Shown: positions 15,929-24,409 of the stretch, in pieces | Layout: every line of letters begins with the position of its first letter | Numbering within the stretch: position 1 is the first letter of the stretch | Virus record (IMG/VR): IMGVR_UViG_3300044825_002573 | Coordinates: 1 to 38,449 of that record | Length of the DNA stretch: 38,449 bases | Direction: 5' to 3' (one strand) | Source: a virus | Program-made: the position numbers and the translations under genes | The notes under the pieces: model-generated | What the model saw: only the letters and a program-made list of their open reading frames with translations | Told to the model about the DNA's origin: nothing | Databases searched by the model: none

Positions 15929-16597
15929 TCACCTCAGCCACACGTTCGAGCGCGCGCGGCCGTTCTCGAGGGTCATCCGGCTCGGCGCCGAGAGCTGGCT
16001 CTCGAGGTCGCCGAAGTTCTGGTTCACGTACGAGTAGCCACCGGCGCTCTCGCTCGAGAGGCCCGCGGCGGGGATGCGGTTCATCGCGAGCGCCACGAGC
16101 TCGGCGACCAGGGCCGCGTACTCGGCCGGGAACTCGCCGTCCTCGTAGCCCGCCGTGTAGGTCACCTGGACGCACCGCAGGATCCCGGGGAAGCCGGGGT
16201 CGTAGACGATGGTCGCCGGCCCCTCGTCGTCGAGGTCCACGTACCGCGCCGATGAGGCGAGCGCGGTCGCTGACGCGAAGCTCCGGCCAGCATCGGTCGC
16301 GATCTTCACCGTGACCGGGTTGTCGTCGTCCTCGATCACCGGCCAGCGGCGCAGCGGGAGCAGCGTCGAGGCGACGCGGCGGCCGGCGCCAAGCCCGAGG
16401 TAGGCGCCGAAGTCGGCGCTGCCGCCCGGGTCGCTCGACACGCCGGGGCCGTCGTAGACCTCGACCTGGCGCGCGCGCGCGTAGAGCGAGCACTCGCGCA
16501 TGACGCGGTCCTCGATCGCTGGCACGAGCGCCTCGAGCTGCTCGGTGGGCGACGCGCCGATGATCGTGGCGACCTGGTCAGCGGTGAGGATTGCCAT
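15929..16597 (-). CDS. Head-tail connector protein, gp6-like (222 aa)
   Basis: A head-tail connector that binds below the portal. The sequence begins MAILTADQVATIIGASPTEQ with an early helix-rich part, and continues with SLYARARQVEVYDGPG, RRWPVIEDDDNPVTVKIATD, then VTYTAGYEDGEFPAEYAALV and AMNRIPAAGLSSES. A 'VxYxAGYxDxxxPxxhxxAhxxhV' stretch is the hallmark of this connector family. TGATG links it to the preceding small gene. It is three genes further from the head closure gene than usual because of the exported-protein insertion. Confidence 0.8.
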   Translation of the reverse strand: MAILTADQVATIIGASPTEQLEALVPAIEDRVMRECSLYARARQVEVYDGPGVSSDPGGSADFGAYLGLGAGRRVASTLLPLRRWPVIEDDDNPVTVKIATDAGRSFASATALASSARYVDLDDEGPATIVYDPGFPGILRCVQVTYTAGYEDGEFPAEYAALVAELVALAMNRIPAAGLSSESAGGYSYVNQNFGDLESQLSAPSRMTLENGRARSNVWLR

Positions 16598-16800
16598 CAC
16601 TTCGTCTCGTAGTTCCGTGCCATCCGGTCCACGCCTCGCCAGGGTCGACGCTCGCGCACGCCGGGGTGACCGGCCGTGGTGGTTGTCGACTCCGCCGAGC
16701 CGGGCACCGGCGTGGTGCTGCGGCCCGGGGCGCCGCCAGCAGGCGCAACGTCACGCTCGGCCGTGGCCGGTGGTCGCGTGGATTCGTTGCGGTTCTGCAT
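16597..16800 (-). CDS. Small disordered basic protein downstream of capsid gene (67 aa)
   Basis: The product (MQNRNESTRPPATAERDVAP ... GVRERRPWRGVDRMARNYETK) is rich in Pro, Ala, Thr, Gly and Arg with few hydrophobics, so it is probably disordered. AAGGGG about 9 nt before ATG is an acceptable ribosome-binding site. The stop shares bases with the next start (TGATG). A short gene between capsid and connector is often a decoration, scaffolding or neck accessory. None of these can be shown here. Confidence 0.5.
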   Translation of the reverse strand: MQNRNESTRPPATAERDVAPAGGAPGRSTTPVPGSAESTTTTAGHPGVRERRPWRGVDRMARNYETK

Positions 16801-16839
16801 GGCGGGCGCCCCTTCGCTTCCGTCTGTGGTCGGCCTGGA

Positions 16840-18165
16840 TCAGCCGGTGATGCCGCTCAGCACGCACACCGCGTCCGACTGCGCGACCTGGCCGTCGTGG
16901 CCCATGGTCCCGCGGATGTAGGTGCTGTTCTGCTTCGCCGCCGCGTGCTCCGACGGGAAGATGTTGAGGTCCTCGCGGGTGCCGGCGTAGTACGCCGCCT
17001 TGCCCGCCATGAGGTAGATCGCGGACGGGTCCGACTCCGTCGCGGTTCCCTCGAGCCCCGGCAGCACGATCCCGGGGATGCCCGCCAGGGTGAAGTCCAT
17101 CGGGCGCACGGTCGGCCCGACGGCGCCCACCGTGGTCATCGGGGTGGTCTCGAGCCGGAAGAACATCGGCCGGCCCACGTCGTCCTCGATGAGCTGGCAG
17201 ACCTCCTTCATCGACTGGTTCATGACCCACACCAGCCCGTCTTCCATCGGCGACTCGGTCCACTCGTCGCCGAGGGTGTTGAGGGCGCGGATCAGGTGCC
17301 GCCAGTTCACGGCGCCGTTGACCGCGACCTCCTTCGAGTAGGAGCCGTTCTCGATGCCGAGCGGCTCACCCGAACCGGTGCCCGCGCCGGTCGCGTACTG
17401 CAGGAGCTGCTGCCGCTTCATCTGGCGGCCGATCTCGCGGAAGATCGTCTCCATCAGCGGGCCGTTCGCGTCGCGAATGGTCTCGTTCGGCACGATGATG
17501 GAGCCGAAGAGCTCGTTCGCCGTGAGGGTGACGTTCGCGATCGCGATGTCTTCCGGCTCGTGGCTGGCGCCGCGCGTGTGCTTGACGACCGTCGGCGTCG
17601 AGCTGGTGAGCTTCGGCCAGCGCACCATCGCCTGGGGCATCGGCACCACCTGGGCGAAGTCCAGAAAGCGCGACATCAGGTAGCGCTGGAGGATGAAGTC
17701 GGTCGCGTACGCGGTGATGACGAGGTTCGCGTGCGACGCGTCGCTGATCGTCTTGCTGGTGAGCTTGCCCTCGTCCACGAGCTTCTGGACCTGCTCGGCG
17801 AAGGCGCCGTGCTCGATGGCGCGGTTGACCGAGGCGAAGGTCTTCTCGGCCGAGAGCACGCGCACGCGCTTCTGGCCGGTCTCGTCGACCTGCATGCGGA
17901 ACAGGTCGCCCAGCGCCCGCTTCTCCTCGTACTTCGCGCGGGTCGGGAAGGTCTTCTCCGCTACCCCCTCGGGCAGCAGGTCGGGCCGCACCAGCGCGGC
18001 GCCGAGCTTCTCGCTCTTGGCCTTCGCGGCCTCGGCGCTCATGCCGCTCTTGGCGAGCATGTCGGCCATCTGGTCCTGGATGAACTTGACCATCCCCTCG
18101 AGGCCGGTGGGGATGTCGTACTCCTTGGCGATCTCGGCGATCGTCCGGTCCGGCATTGCAGTCAT
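16840..18165 (-). CDS. HK97-fold major capsid protein (441 aa)
   Basis: ATG at 18165 has GGGAG at good spacing. Residues about 1-120 form a charged helical delta-like domain (LEGMVKFIQDQMADMLAKSG), probably scaffold removed by the protease. The fold follows: FLDFAQVVPMPQAMVRWPKL, NVTLTANELFGSIIVPNETI, MKRQQLLQYATGAGTGSGEP (the E-loop/spine to P-domain run), NTLGDEWTESPMEDGLVWVM, and a final AAKQNSTYIRGTMGHDGQVA strand. The 'LLxGxGxGxPxGI' string is typical of phage_capsid family members. It forms the icosahedral shell. It is preceded by protease and portal, the canonical order. Confidence 0.92.
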   Translation of the reverse strand: MTAMPDRTIAEIAKEYDIPTGLEGMVKFIQDQMADMLAKSGMSAEAAKAKSEKLGAALVRPDLLPEGVAEKTFPTRAKYEEKRALGDLFRMQVDETGQKRVRVLSAEKTFASVNRAIEHGAFAEQVQKLVDEGKLTSKTISDASHANLVITAYATDFILQRYLMSRFLDFAQVVPMPQAMVRWPKLTSSTPTVVKHTRGASHEPEDIAIANVTLTANELFGSIIVPNETIRDANGPLMETIFREIGRQMKRQQLLQYATGAGTGSGEPLGIENGSYSKEVAVNGAVNWRHLIRALNTLGDEWTESPMEDGLVWVMNQSMKEVCQLIEDDVGRPMFFRLETTPMTTVGAVGPTVRPMDFTLAGIPGIVLPGLEGTATESDPSAIYLMAGKAAYYAGTREDLNIFPSEHAAAKQNSTYIRGTMGHDGQVAQSDAVCVLSGITG

Positions 18166-18195
18166 GGTGGTTGCTCCCGTCTCTCGGCCGGCGCG

Positions 18196-19674
18196 TCAAA
18201 TGCGCACGATGCCGAGGTGCTTCTCGCGTCCCGCGGTGAATCCCGCTCGGAGGACGCGCTCCATCAGCCCCGCGTCCATCGCTGGATTCGGGGGCGCTGC
18301 CGCACTGCCGGCGGGTTCGGCGTCCTTGGCGACGGGGGCCGGGTCGGCCGTCGCCTCACTGGACGCGGGGGCGGCCTTGGTGCAGCCGCACGACTTCGTG
18401 TTGAGCGCCGATGCCTTGTCCGCTTCGACCTGCTTCCAGATCGTCACGTACGAGTCCTCGACGTAGCGGCGCGTGTCGACGAGGCCCTTGCGCACCTCGG
18501 CCGCGAAGCTCGCCATGGTCATCGGGGCGTCGCCCTCGTCTGGCTCAGGGGGCTCGGCGGCGGACTCCATCCGCGCGCAGCACGCCTCCATCGATGCGCA
18601 CGCCGCGGTGAGCCGCGAGACCGTGGCCTCGAGGATTCCGGCCAGCGCGCCGATCGATCCGGCGAGCGCCGAGAGGCGGGTCTCGAGGGCGGAGGCTTCG
18701 GGGTCGGTGAGCTTCTCGCGCCGGCGGAACGCCTCGCGCATCTCCGCCTCGGTGAACGTCTTCCCACCGCCCGCGGGCACCGGCTCGTCACCCTTCGCAG
18801 CCGCCGGCTCCGGCTCGCCCGCTTTCTCGGTTGGCTGACCAACCGATTCGGGCGCGGACGACTTGGCCGTCAGGTCGAAGCCGTCATCCTCGACGGCGGA
18901 CGGCAGCGCCGCGGCGAGCAGCGAGCGGACCCGCTCGGGCGCCTTGTCGGCGGGGACACACCCCACGCAGATCGGGTCCTCGGTGCCAAGGATCGATCGG
19001 CGGAACCGCTCGAGCGGCTCACCGTTGCCGAGCTTCTCGCGCGCCAGGTCCAGCACGCGCTTGACGGGCCAGTCCGGCGAGCCCACGAGGCCCGCCCGCT
19101 GGATCTCCGCGCCGGGGTTCGCCGGGATGCCGACCGGGCTCCACTCGTAGAGCTCGCTCGTGACGATGTCGATGCCGCTGATCCACCGGCCCGCGTTGCG
19201 CGCGGTGAGCTCATCCTCGGTGAGCAGCGAGTCCGCGAGCTGCTTCCACGAAACGATCCGAAAGCCCTGGGAGGCCGCGTTCACGTAGCCGTCGCGGCAC
19301 AGCGCGAACGCGAGCTCGGCCTCGCCGTGGCCCTGCTCGGCCAGGCTCGCAAACTGCGCCTCCGCCCACGTCACCATGACGCCGTCGGCGCCCTTCTCCT
19401 TCTTGAGCTTGATCGTCTTGGCGATCGGGAACGACCACGACTGGTGCCCCCAGAAGACCACCGGGTTCTTCTGGTAGTTCGTGGTGTCGATGCCGCGCTG
19501 GCGCACGATGTCGCCGTCGCGGTCGCGGATCTCCTTCGAGATGATGAACCGGAGCACCCGGTCCTCGTTCGAGACGACCTTCACCTCGAAGCCGGCGCTC
19601 GACGCGACCGCCTTGTAGATGAGCTGGCCGGTGTGCTTGTCGACGTCGGCCTGCATTGGAATCACGCTCGCCAT
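18196..19674 (-). CDS. Prohead (U35-type) protease with long C-terminal extension (492 aa)
   Basis: Residues about 30-210 are the caudoviral prohead protease: ISKEIRDRDGDIVRQRGI, NYQKNPVVFWGHQSWSFPI with the probable catalytic His77, and SELYEWSPVGIPANPGAEI near the end. The catalytic serine should be in the ASQGFRIVSW/ISGIDIVTS segment. The protein continues for about 280 residues with an acidic Pro/Ala/Glu linker, a helix run EAEMREAFRRREKL, cysteine-rich pieces (CASMEACCARMES, SCGCTKAA) and an Ala/Pro tail. A protease of 200-250 residues is usual, so the extension may be a fused scaffold. The start overlaps the portal stop by one base. Confidence 0.85.
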   Translation of the reverse strand: MASVIPMQADVDKHTGQLIYKAVASSAGFEVKVVSNEDRVLRFIISKEIRDRDGDIVRQRGIDTTNYQKNPVVFWGHQSWSFPIAKTIKLKKEKGADGVMVTWAEAQFASLAEQGHGEAELAFALCRDGYVNAASQGFRIVSWKQLADSLLTEDELTARNAGRWISGIDIVTSELYEWSPVGIPANPGAEIQRAGLVGSPDWPVKRVLDLAREKLGNGEPLERFRRSILGTEDPICVGCVPADKAPERVRSLLAAALPSAVEDDGFDLTAKSSAPESVGQPTEKAGEPEPAAAKGDEPVPAGGGKTFTEAEMREAFRRREKLTDPEASALETRLSALAGSIGALAGILEATVSRLTAACASMEACCARMESAAEPPEPDEGDAPMTMASFAAEVRKGLVDTRRYVEDSYVTIWKQVEADKASALNTKSCGCTKAAPASSEATADPAPVAKDAEPAGSAAAPPNPAMDAGLMERVLRAGFTAGREKHLGIVRI

Positions 19675-22064
19675 CACGCCCCCTTCACGACCGCCGCGAT
19701 GGTGCAGCGGCAGTTGCAAATTTCCCCGGGGCCGGCGCTCGGGTCGCCCGGATACTTGAGCCCGTTCGAGAACTCGCCCTCGACGTCGACCGTCTCGCCG
19801 TCGATCCGGTGCGAGTCGCGCACGTGCTCATCGCGCGCGGAGAGCCACATCTTCGACTCGACCAGCCCCTCGTCCTTTGCGTCCTCGAGCACGAGCTGCT
19901 GCGAGCGCCCGAACGCCGTGCCGATCTCGGTCCGCGCGATCCGCGCGGCGCGGTAGCCGGGCATGACCGCGTCGGTGTCCTCGGTCTGGTCGGACCACGA
20001 GCCGAACACCGTGCGCAGGTCGCGCATGATCTCGGAGGTGGTCTTCTCGTCCGCCACGCCGTCCCGGATCACCGCGGAGAGGAGCTGCGCCGACGTGTCC
20101 GTGATGTCCGCGGCGGTCTGGGTGACGTGGGTCTCGAGCCAGGCCGTGACCTTGGGGCTCTCGACGCTCCACGAGAGCCCGAGCTGATTCGCCAGCAGGT
20201 CCCCGCCGTCGCTCGCCGCGGTACGCGCGATCGGGCGCAGGGTCTCGGCCAGGTGGTCCCGCTCGCCGGGAATGTCGAACCCGCCAGGCTCGTCCTTCCC
20301 CATCTTGAAGACGGCCAGCCACTCGCCCTTGCGCTCGACCTCGGCGAACCAGCGGAGCACCTTCGCGCGCGAGGCGCCGTGGAACTTCGCGCCAAGCGCC
20401 TCGATGTGGGGCTCCATCGCGGGCAGCACGCGCGCCGCCTGGGTGCGGAAGAACGAGTCGAGGATCTTGGTAGCGCGCTTGGTGTGGTCGTCCTGGGGCT
20501 TGATCTGCTTCGCCCAGAAGTCCGCGCGCTTCTCGTCGGTGTCGAGCTGCTCGGACGTCGGGTGCGTCACCGTGCGCCGGACGACCGGCGCCGGCGGCAG
20601 AGCCCGGACCTCGATCGGATCCGTCACGACCGGGAGCGCCGCGATCTGCTTCGCGAGCCAGCCCTGCATCTCGGCCGAGACCGACGGCGCGAGCTCCTTC
20701 GCGATCTCCGCCGCGGTGCTCGCCGACACGCGCGCGTTGGCGAGCGGGATGCCGCCCGCGCTCGCGAGAGGCGCCCGCTCGTCGCCTTCGGGGCCTTCGA
20801 TGGTCGGCTGGCCGACCAGCTTGAGCGACTGGTTCCGTGTGGTGAGCCCGGCCTTGAAGAGCTCGGTGGCCGCGCGCAGCAGCCAGTCCCGGTCGCCCTT
20901 GATCGCGCTGTCCCGCTCGAGGCGAAGCCGCACGCCGGTGGGCTGGATCGCGTTCAGCTCGCCGACGATGTCCCGGTTGAGCGCGCCCCACAGGTTCGTG
21001 GCGAGCGGCTCGAGGGTCGCGGCGCCGTAGCGATCGACCTCGGTCTCGAGCGTCGCGCGCGCCGGATAGCTCTCGGTGTGGCCGTGCAGCAGCGCCGACG
21101 TGCCGAGGATCTCGAACAGGTTGTCCCGGCTCAGGTTGAGCTGCTCGATGAGCTGGAACTGCTCGGCCGAGAAGCCGAGCGTCGACACCGTGGTGCCGTC
21201 GGGCACGACGAGCGGGAGCCCCGTCTTGTCGATGCCCTGGTGGTGCAGCATCAGGTTCGCCCAGAACGTGGCGAGTGCCTTCGGCCGCTCCTTCCCGACG
21301 GGCAGCTTGGGCGCGAGGATGTAATCGGGGCGTGCGCGGTTATCGATCTCGGCGAGCCGCATTCGCAGCGACTTGTCGGTGATCGACTTCTCCCACAGCG
21401 CCGCGCGCAGCGGCGGCCAGCCGTAGAGCCCGCCGACGAGCGAGCGGGTGCGGAATAGCACCACGTCCTCGCGCGCGAAGCCGATCGCCTTCCCGCCAAA
21501 CCCGTCCGGGTAGTAGTTCACGCCATCGACGGGGCGCACCTTGCCGGCGACGAGCTTCGTGAGGTGCGGCAGAAGCGGCCAGAACTGGAGCTGGCGGCTG
21601 TCGTCGTCGCGGACCTTTGCCCACGCGCAGAAGCCCGCCGAGAGCTCCCAGCCCGCGGCGAGCCCGAGCATCTCGGGGCCGGTGTAGAGGCTGTTCGGAT
21701 CGTCCAGCGCTTCGAGGATGTAGTGATCCTCGATCACCACCGTTTCGCGGGCGCCGCGACGACGGGCCGTGAGGCGCATCGACTGCGCCAGCGTCTCGAT
21801 CTGGTTGGCCGTGAAGTTGATCGAGCTGAACGCGTGGCCGGTGTTGGCCTTCACGGCCTCGAGCGCGTTCCAGTCGTTCGCCTCGCCAAGCTGCCCACCG
21901 CGGGGGGTCGGCATCACCGACGAGAGCGGCGTGTTCGGGATCCGCGCGGTGGCGCTCGAGGTGAGCCGCTCGGCCGCTCGGCCCAGATACGCGAGCGCCG
22001 CCCGGGGCAGCGATGCCAGGGCGGCGAGGTCGTCGCGGGCGGTTCGAGTGGCGGGAGCGCGCAT
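19674..22064 (-). CDS. Portal protein fused to MuF-like head morphogenesis domain (796 aa)
   Basis: Residues about 55-430 are an HK97-type portal: WNALEAVKANTGHAFSSINF, WPLLPHLTKL, EDVVLFRTRSLVGGLYGWPP, ALATFWANLMLHHQGIDKTG, FEILGTSALL. The last 95 residues carry the MuF pattern: ARIARTEIGTAFGRSQQL, MWLSARDEHVRDSHRIDGET, and GPGEICNCRCTIAAV with the closing CxCRC cluster. The portal forms the DNA-entry dodecamer, and MuF proteins are minor head components often ejected or acting in early assembly. These are usually separate adjacent genes, and here one continuous frame covers both. It lies after the large terminase gene and an 82-nt gap with a strong hairpin. Confidence 0.88.
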   Translation of the reverse strand: MRAPATRTARDDLAALASLPRAALAYLGRAAERLTSSATARIPNTPLSSVMPTPRGGQLGEANDWNALEAVKANTGHAFSSINFTANQIETLAQSMRLTARRRGARETVVIEDHYILEALDDPNSLYTGPEMLGLAAGWELSAGFCAWAKVRDDDSRQLQFWPLLPHLTKLVAGKVRPVDGVNYYPDGFGGKAIGFAREDVVLFRTRSLVGGLYGWPPLRAALWEKSITDKSLRMRLAEIDNRARPDYILAPKLPVGKERPKALATFWANLMLHHQGIDKTGLPLVVPDGTTVSTLGFSAEQFQLIEQLNLSRDNLFEILGTSALLHGHTESYPARATLETEVDRYGAATLEPLATNLWGALNRDIVGELNAIQPTGVRLRLERDSAIKGDRDWLLRAATELFKAGLTTRNQSLKLVGQPTIEGPEGDERAPLASAGGIPLANARVSASTAAEIAKELAPSVSAEMQGWLAKQIAALPVVTDPIEVRALPPAPVVRRTVTHPTSEQLDTDEKRADFWAKQIKPQDDHTKRATKILDSFFRTQAARVLPAMEPHIEALGAKFHGASRAKVLRWFAEVERKGEWLAVFKMGKDEPGGFDIPGERDHLAETLRPIARTAASDGGDLLANQLGLSWSVESPKVTAWLETHVTQTAADITDTSAQLLSAVIRDGVADEKTTSEIMRDLRTVFGSWSDQTEDTDAVMPGYRAARIARTEIGTAFGRSQQLVLEDAKDEGLVESKMWLSARDEHVRDSHRIDGETVDVEGEFSNGLKYPGDPSAGPGEICNCRCTIAAVVKGA

Positions 22065-22104
22065 GCGCCCCTACCAGTACCGGGGGCGGGGAGCGCTTTC
22101 TAGG

Positions 22105-22133
22105 GGGGACGTAACAGGACGTGTTACGTCCCC
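22105..22133 (-). other. Perfect 12-bp inverted repeat between terminase and portal genes
   Basis: GGGGACGTAACA and TGTTACGTCCCC flank a 5-nt loop in the only sizeable gap of the packaging-head operon. There is no T-tract on either side, so it is not a standard intrinsic terminator. An RNA processing or stability hairpin, a regulator binding site, or a packaging-related site are all possible. The structure is read directly; the function is open. Confidence 0.6.
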
Positions 22134-22146
22134 AAGGGCCGGCGGA

Positions 22147-23460
22147 TCAGCGCCCGCGGGCCTTTAGGGCGTCGGCGAAGGCGGCCGAGCGAAGCACAAT
22201 TTCGGCCTCGATCTCGGCCTCCATCGCCTTCTCGTCGGGCGGCGTCATCACGTCGAAGTCGAACGACTGCGCCACCTGGCCGTAGCCGAGCTCGGCCCAC
22301 TTGTGGACCGCCAGCGCGAGCGCCATGACGCAGTCGTCGTGCAAGCCGCTCGGCGCCGTGTACCGAACGCCGGACGGCAGGTACTGGTAGCCGAACGCGA
22401 GCAGCTCGTTCAGGATCGGTCCTTCCGGGTACTGGATCTCCCGCCGCTGGATCGCGCGGCGCAGCCCCTCCATGAGCTGCTGCTTGGATGGGCTCGTGAA
22501 CTTGTAGCCCTCCACGTTCGGAACCCGCCGCTGGATCATCTCAACTACCGGATCCCCGACGCCCGTCGAGTCGATGAGGGCGGGCTCGCGCACGAGCTCG
22601 ACGATCCGGTCCTCAGTCTCCTTCCAGGGTCGCTGGAAGCGCTCGAAGCCGCCGCCGCACACCTGCCCCTCGGCGTTCAGTCCGATCATCACCGTCCAGT
22701 CCACGGACTTCGCGAGGTCGACACCCCAGGCCACGACCGGCCCGTCACCGAGCGGCCCCTTACAGTCGAGGATCGCGTCCTCGCCGAACGGGTTCCCGCC
22801 GTCCGCGGCCGGGACGCCCTCGTACTCCTGCGCGAACACTTCGGGCGGCATGTCGCGGCGAGCGCCGTCCACCTCGGACCGGTCCATGTGGGGGTTCGAG
22901 ATCGTCGGGAAGTTCCAGCTCATCCACTCCGGGTCGCCGGACTGGCCGCGGGCGTAGAGCGTCGTGAGGTACTGGCGCCCCTTCGGTGTCCCGAGGAACC
23001 AGGCATCGCCGCGCAGGTCGGTGAGCGTCGGCCGGATCGCGGCCGTCCACGCCTGCTCGAGGTTCTGGGCGCGGTCGCACTCGTCCACGATCGCGCGGGA
23101 GTACTTGCGCCCGCGGCCCGCGTCGGGATCCTCGAGCGACCAGAACTCGACGAGCCCGCGCATCGCCTCGCCGTTCGGTGCGCGTCCGCGTGTCACCAGC
23201 TCGATCCGGCGCTCCTGCACACTCACTCGCGACGTGATCGGCGCGAGCATGCGGACGATGTCGTCCCACACCTCGATGATGAACTTGTAGGTCGGCGCGA
23301 ACCAGGCGACCGGGAAGCCCTGCGCCGCCATCGTGACGGCGCGCTCTTGGCCCAGGATCGTCTTGCCGAAGCGCCGGCCGCAGCGCAGGACCTTAAACCG
23401 CGCCGGATGGTCCGCCACCAACTGCTGGTTCGGGTGGAGCCCCGGCACTTCGATCTGCAC
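22147..23460 (-). CDS. terL: Terminase large subunit (437 aa)
   Basis: The packaging motor ATPase and nuclease. Walker A is RCGRRFGKT (residues 26-34), Walker B is SRAIVDECD (acidic pair D126/E127), and the coupling motif is FLGTPKG (155-161). The RNase H-like nuclease shows WGVDLAKS (D248), LIDSTGVGD (D297) and GLHDDCVMALALA (D375/D376). All catalytic residues are intact and the length is normal. GTG start at 23460 overlaps the small subunit gene by 68 nt; slightly later GTGs are possible starts. It cuts concatemeric DNA and drives it through the portal encoded next. Confidence 0.95.
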   Translation of the reverse strand: MQIEVPGLHPNQQLVADHPARFKVLRCGRRFGKTILGQERAVTMAAQGFPVAWFAPTYKFIIEVWDDIVRMLAPITSRVSVQERRIELVTRGRAPNGEAMRGLVEFWSLEDPDAGRGRKYSRAIVDECDRAQNLEQAWTAAIRPTLTDLRGDAWFLGTPKGRQYLTTLYARGQSGDPEWMSWNFPTISNPHMDRSEVDGARRDMPPEVFAQEYEGVPAADGGNPFGEDAILDCKGPLGDGPVVAWGVDLAKSVDWTVMIGLNAEGQVCGGGFERFQRPWKETEDRIVELVREPALIDSTGVGDPVVEMIQRRVPNVEGYKFTSPSKQQLMEGLRRAIQRREIQYPEGPILNELLAFGYQYLPSGVRYTAPSGLHDDCVMALALAVHKWAELGYGQVAQSFDFDVMTPPDEKAMEAEIEAEIVLRSAAFADALKARGR

Positions 23461-23818
23461 TCGGCGGGGCGCCGGGCGTGTTGACGTAGCGATGGATCAC
23501 CTCCACGACGAGGGGCGCGCCGTCGGCGTTGCTCACCTCGAGCGCCTGCTTCTCTCGCCACCCCATTCGCGCCTTCGCCCAGAAGATCATCGCGGCCGTG
23601 TTGCCGCGCTTGGCCTGGCTGAACAGCGTCCGGCCGATGGCGTCGTTCGCCTCGATCGAGGCGAGGTCGAGCTCGCGCGCGTAGTGCTTTCGCAGCGTGC
23701 CCTCGGCCACGCCGATCACGGCCGCGATGTGCTCGTGCGGCGTGCCGATGCGCGCCAGGGACGTGACCTGACCGCGCGTCTTCCGCGTTGGCTTGTGGGG
23801 TGGTCGACCGGCCGGCAT
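23393..23818 (-). CDS. terS: Terminase small subunit (141 aa)
   Basis: Begins MPAGRPPHKPTRKTRGQVTS, then IGTPHEHIAAVIGVAEGTLR, a helix-turn-helix that binds the packaging site, then HYARELDLASIEANDAIGRT and FSQAKRGNTAAMIFWAKARM, a hallmark string of one widespread small-terminase family. The C-terminal 40 residues are Pro/Ala/Gly-rich and overlap the large subunit gene. It recognises DNA and delivers it to TerL as a ring. Confidence 0.88.
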   Translation of the reverse strand: MPAGRPPHKPTRKTRGQVTSLARIGTPHEHIAAVIGVAEGTLRKHYARELDLASIEANDAIGRTLFSQAKRGNTAAMIFWAKARMGWREKQALEVSNADGAPLVVEVIHRYVNTPGAPPSADRSAGAPPEPAVGGGPSGAV

Positions 23819-23832
23819 GGTTTTCTAGGCCG

Positions 23833-24189
23833 TCAGAAATTCACCACCGCCAGCCGATCCCCCACCGGGTCCCGCCCCTCGAAGCGCGCCAGCGTCATCT
23901 CGGTGAGCGGCCAGAACCGCCCCCAGCGCTGCTCCTCGAGCACAGGCCGCGGGGTCTGCGCCCGCACCGCGTCCAGGATTCGGGGCACATGGGGCCGCGC
24001 GGCATAGATCCCGGTCGGCGTGCACAGCGACTCGATCCGCTGGCGAGCGGCGTCGAGGCAGATCACAGCCCCCGAGCGCAGGAAGCGCACGCGGGCGATC
24101 ACCGGCGCGTCAGGGGTCGCCGGCGGATCGGGCGTCACGATCGGCTCGCTCGCACTCGGGATCGCAGTACTCCGACGTCGCTTGCTCAT
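23833..24189 (-). CDS. Unknown phage protein before terminase (118 aa)
   Basis: Starts MSKRRRSTAIPSASEPIVTP with GGGAG at good spacing; this gives an 80-nt overlap with the upstream regulator gene. A GTG at 24102 would remove the overlap but has no ribosome-binding site. The body (VIARVRFLRSGAVICLDAAR, PTGIYAARPHVPRILDAVRA, RWGRFWPLTEMTLARFEG) looks folded and not antisense noise. It has no membrane helix. Position suggests a packaging or late-gene accessory. Family not recognised. Confidence 0.55.
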   Translation of the reverse strand: MSKRRRSTAIPSASEPIVTPDPPATPDAPVIARVRFLRSGAVICLDAARQRIESLCTPTGIYAARPHVPRILDAVRAQTPRPVLEEQRWGRFWPLTEMTLARFEGRDPVGDRLAVVNF

Positions 24190-24409
24190 GGGATCTCCCA
24201 CACCAGGGGCACTTGGTGAGCCCCACCATCGAGTCCAAAGATACTCCGTACGTGAGGCAGATTTCGCGGAATCTCGCGATCGCCGCCGGGAGGAGCTTCA
24301 TGTTTTCGTAACGTGAGATCGCCTCGCGATGCACGCCGAGAACGTCCGCGACGGCCCGCTGACTGAGGCCCTCCGCCTTGCGCGCCCGGCGCAGCCGCTC
24401 GCCGATCAC
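24110..24409 (-). CDS. Cro/CI-type HTH regulator with C-terminal zinc-finger-like tail (99 aa)
   Basis: Residues 1-60 are an HTH_3 domain: IGERLRRARKAEGLSQRAVA then DVLGVHREAISRYENMKLLP, with helix-turn-helix at about 15-36. The tail has C67xxC70 (CPWC) and C82xxxC86 (CDPEC), a probable zinc site. GTG at 24409 overlaps the resolvase stop by 4 nt. Phage repressors and late-gene regulators use this domain. It is the last gene before the terminase module, so control of early or late transcription is plausible, but it is embedded in the operon and not at a divergent switch. Confidence 0.8.
   Translation of the reverse strand: MIGERLRRARKAEGLSQRAVADVLGVHREAISRYENMKLLPAAIARFREICLTYGVSLDSMVGLTKCPWCGRSHEQATSEYCDPECERADRDARSAGDP

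Noticed and set aside
16591-19956. Very long open frame on the plus strand opposite capsid, protease and portal genes
   Set aside because: Antisense shadow caused by high GC; Arg/His/Val-rich translation without domains, while the minus strand encodes clear capsid and protease motifs.
22064-22146. Cos or pac site at the terminase-portal gap
   Set aside because: The hairpin is there, but nothing identifies cohesive ends or small-terminase sites; kept only as an open possibility.
24000-24102. GTG at 24102 as start of the protein before terminase
   Set aside because: Removes the long overlap but has no ribosome-binding site; the upstream ATG at 24189 has GGGAG at proper distance.
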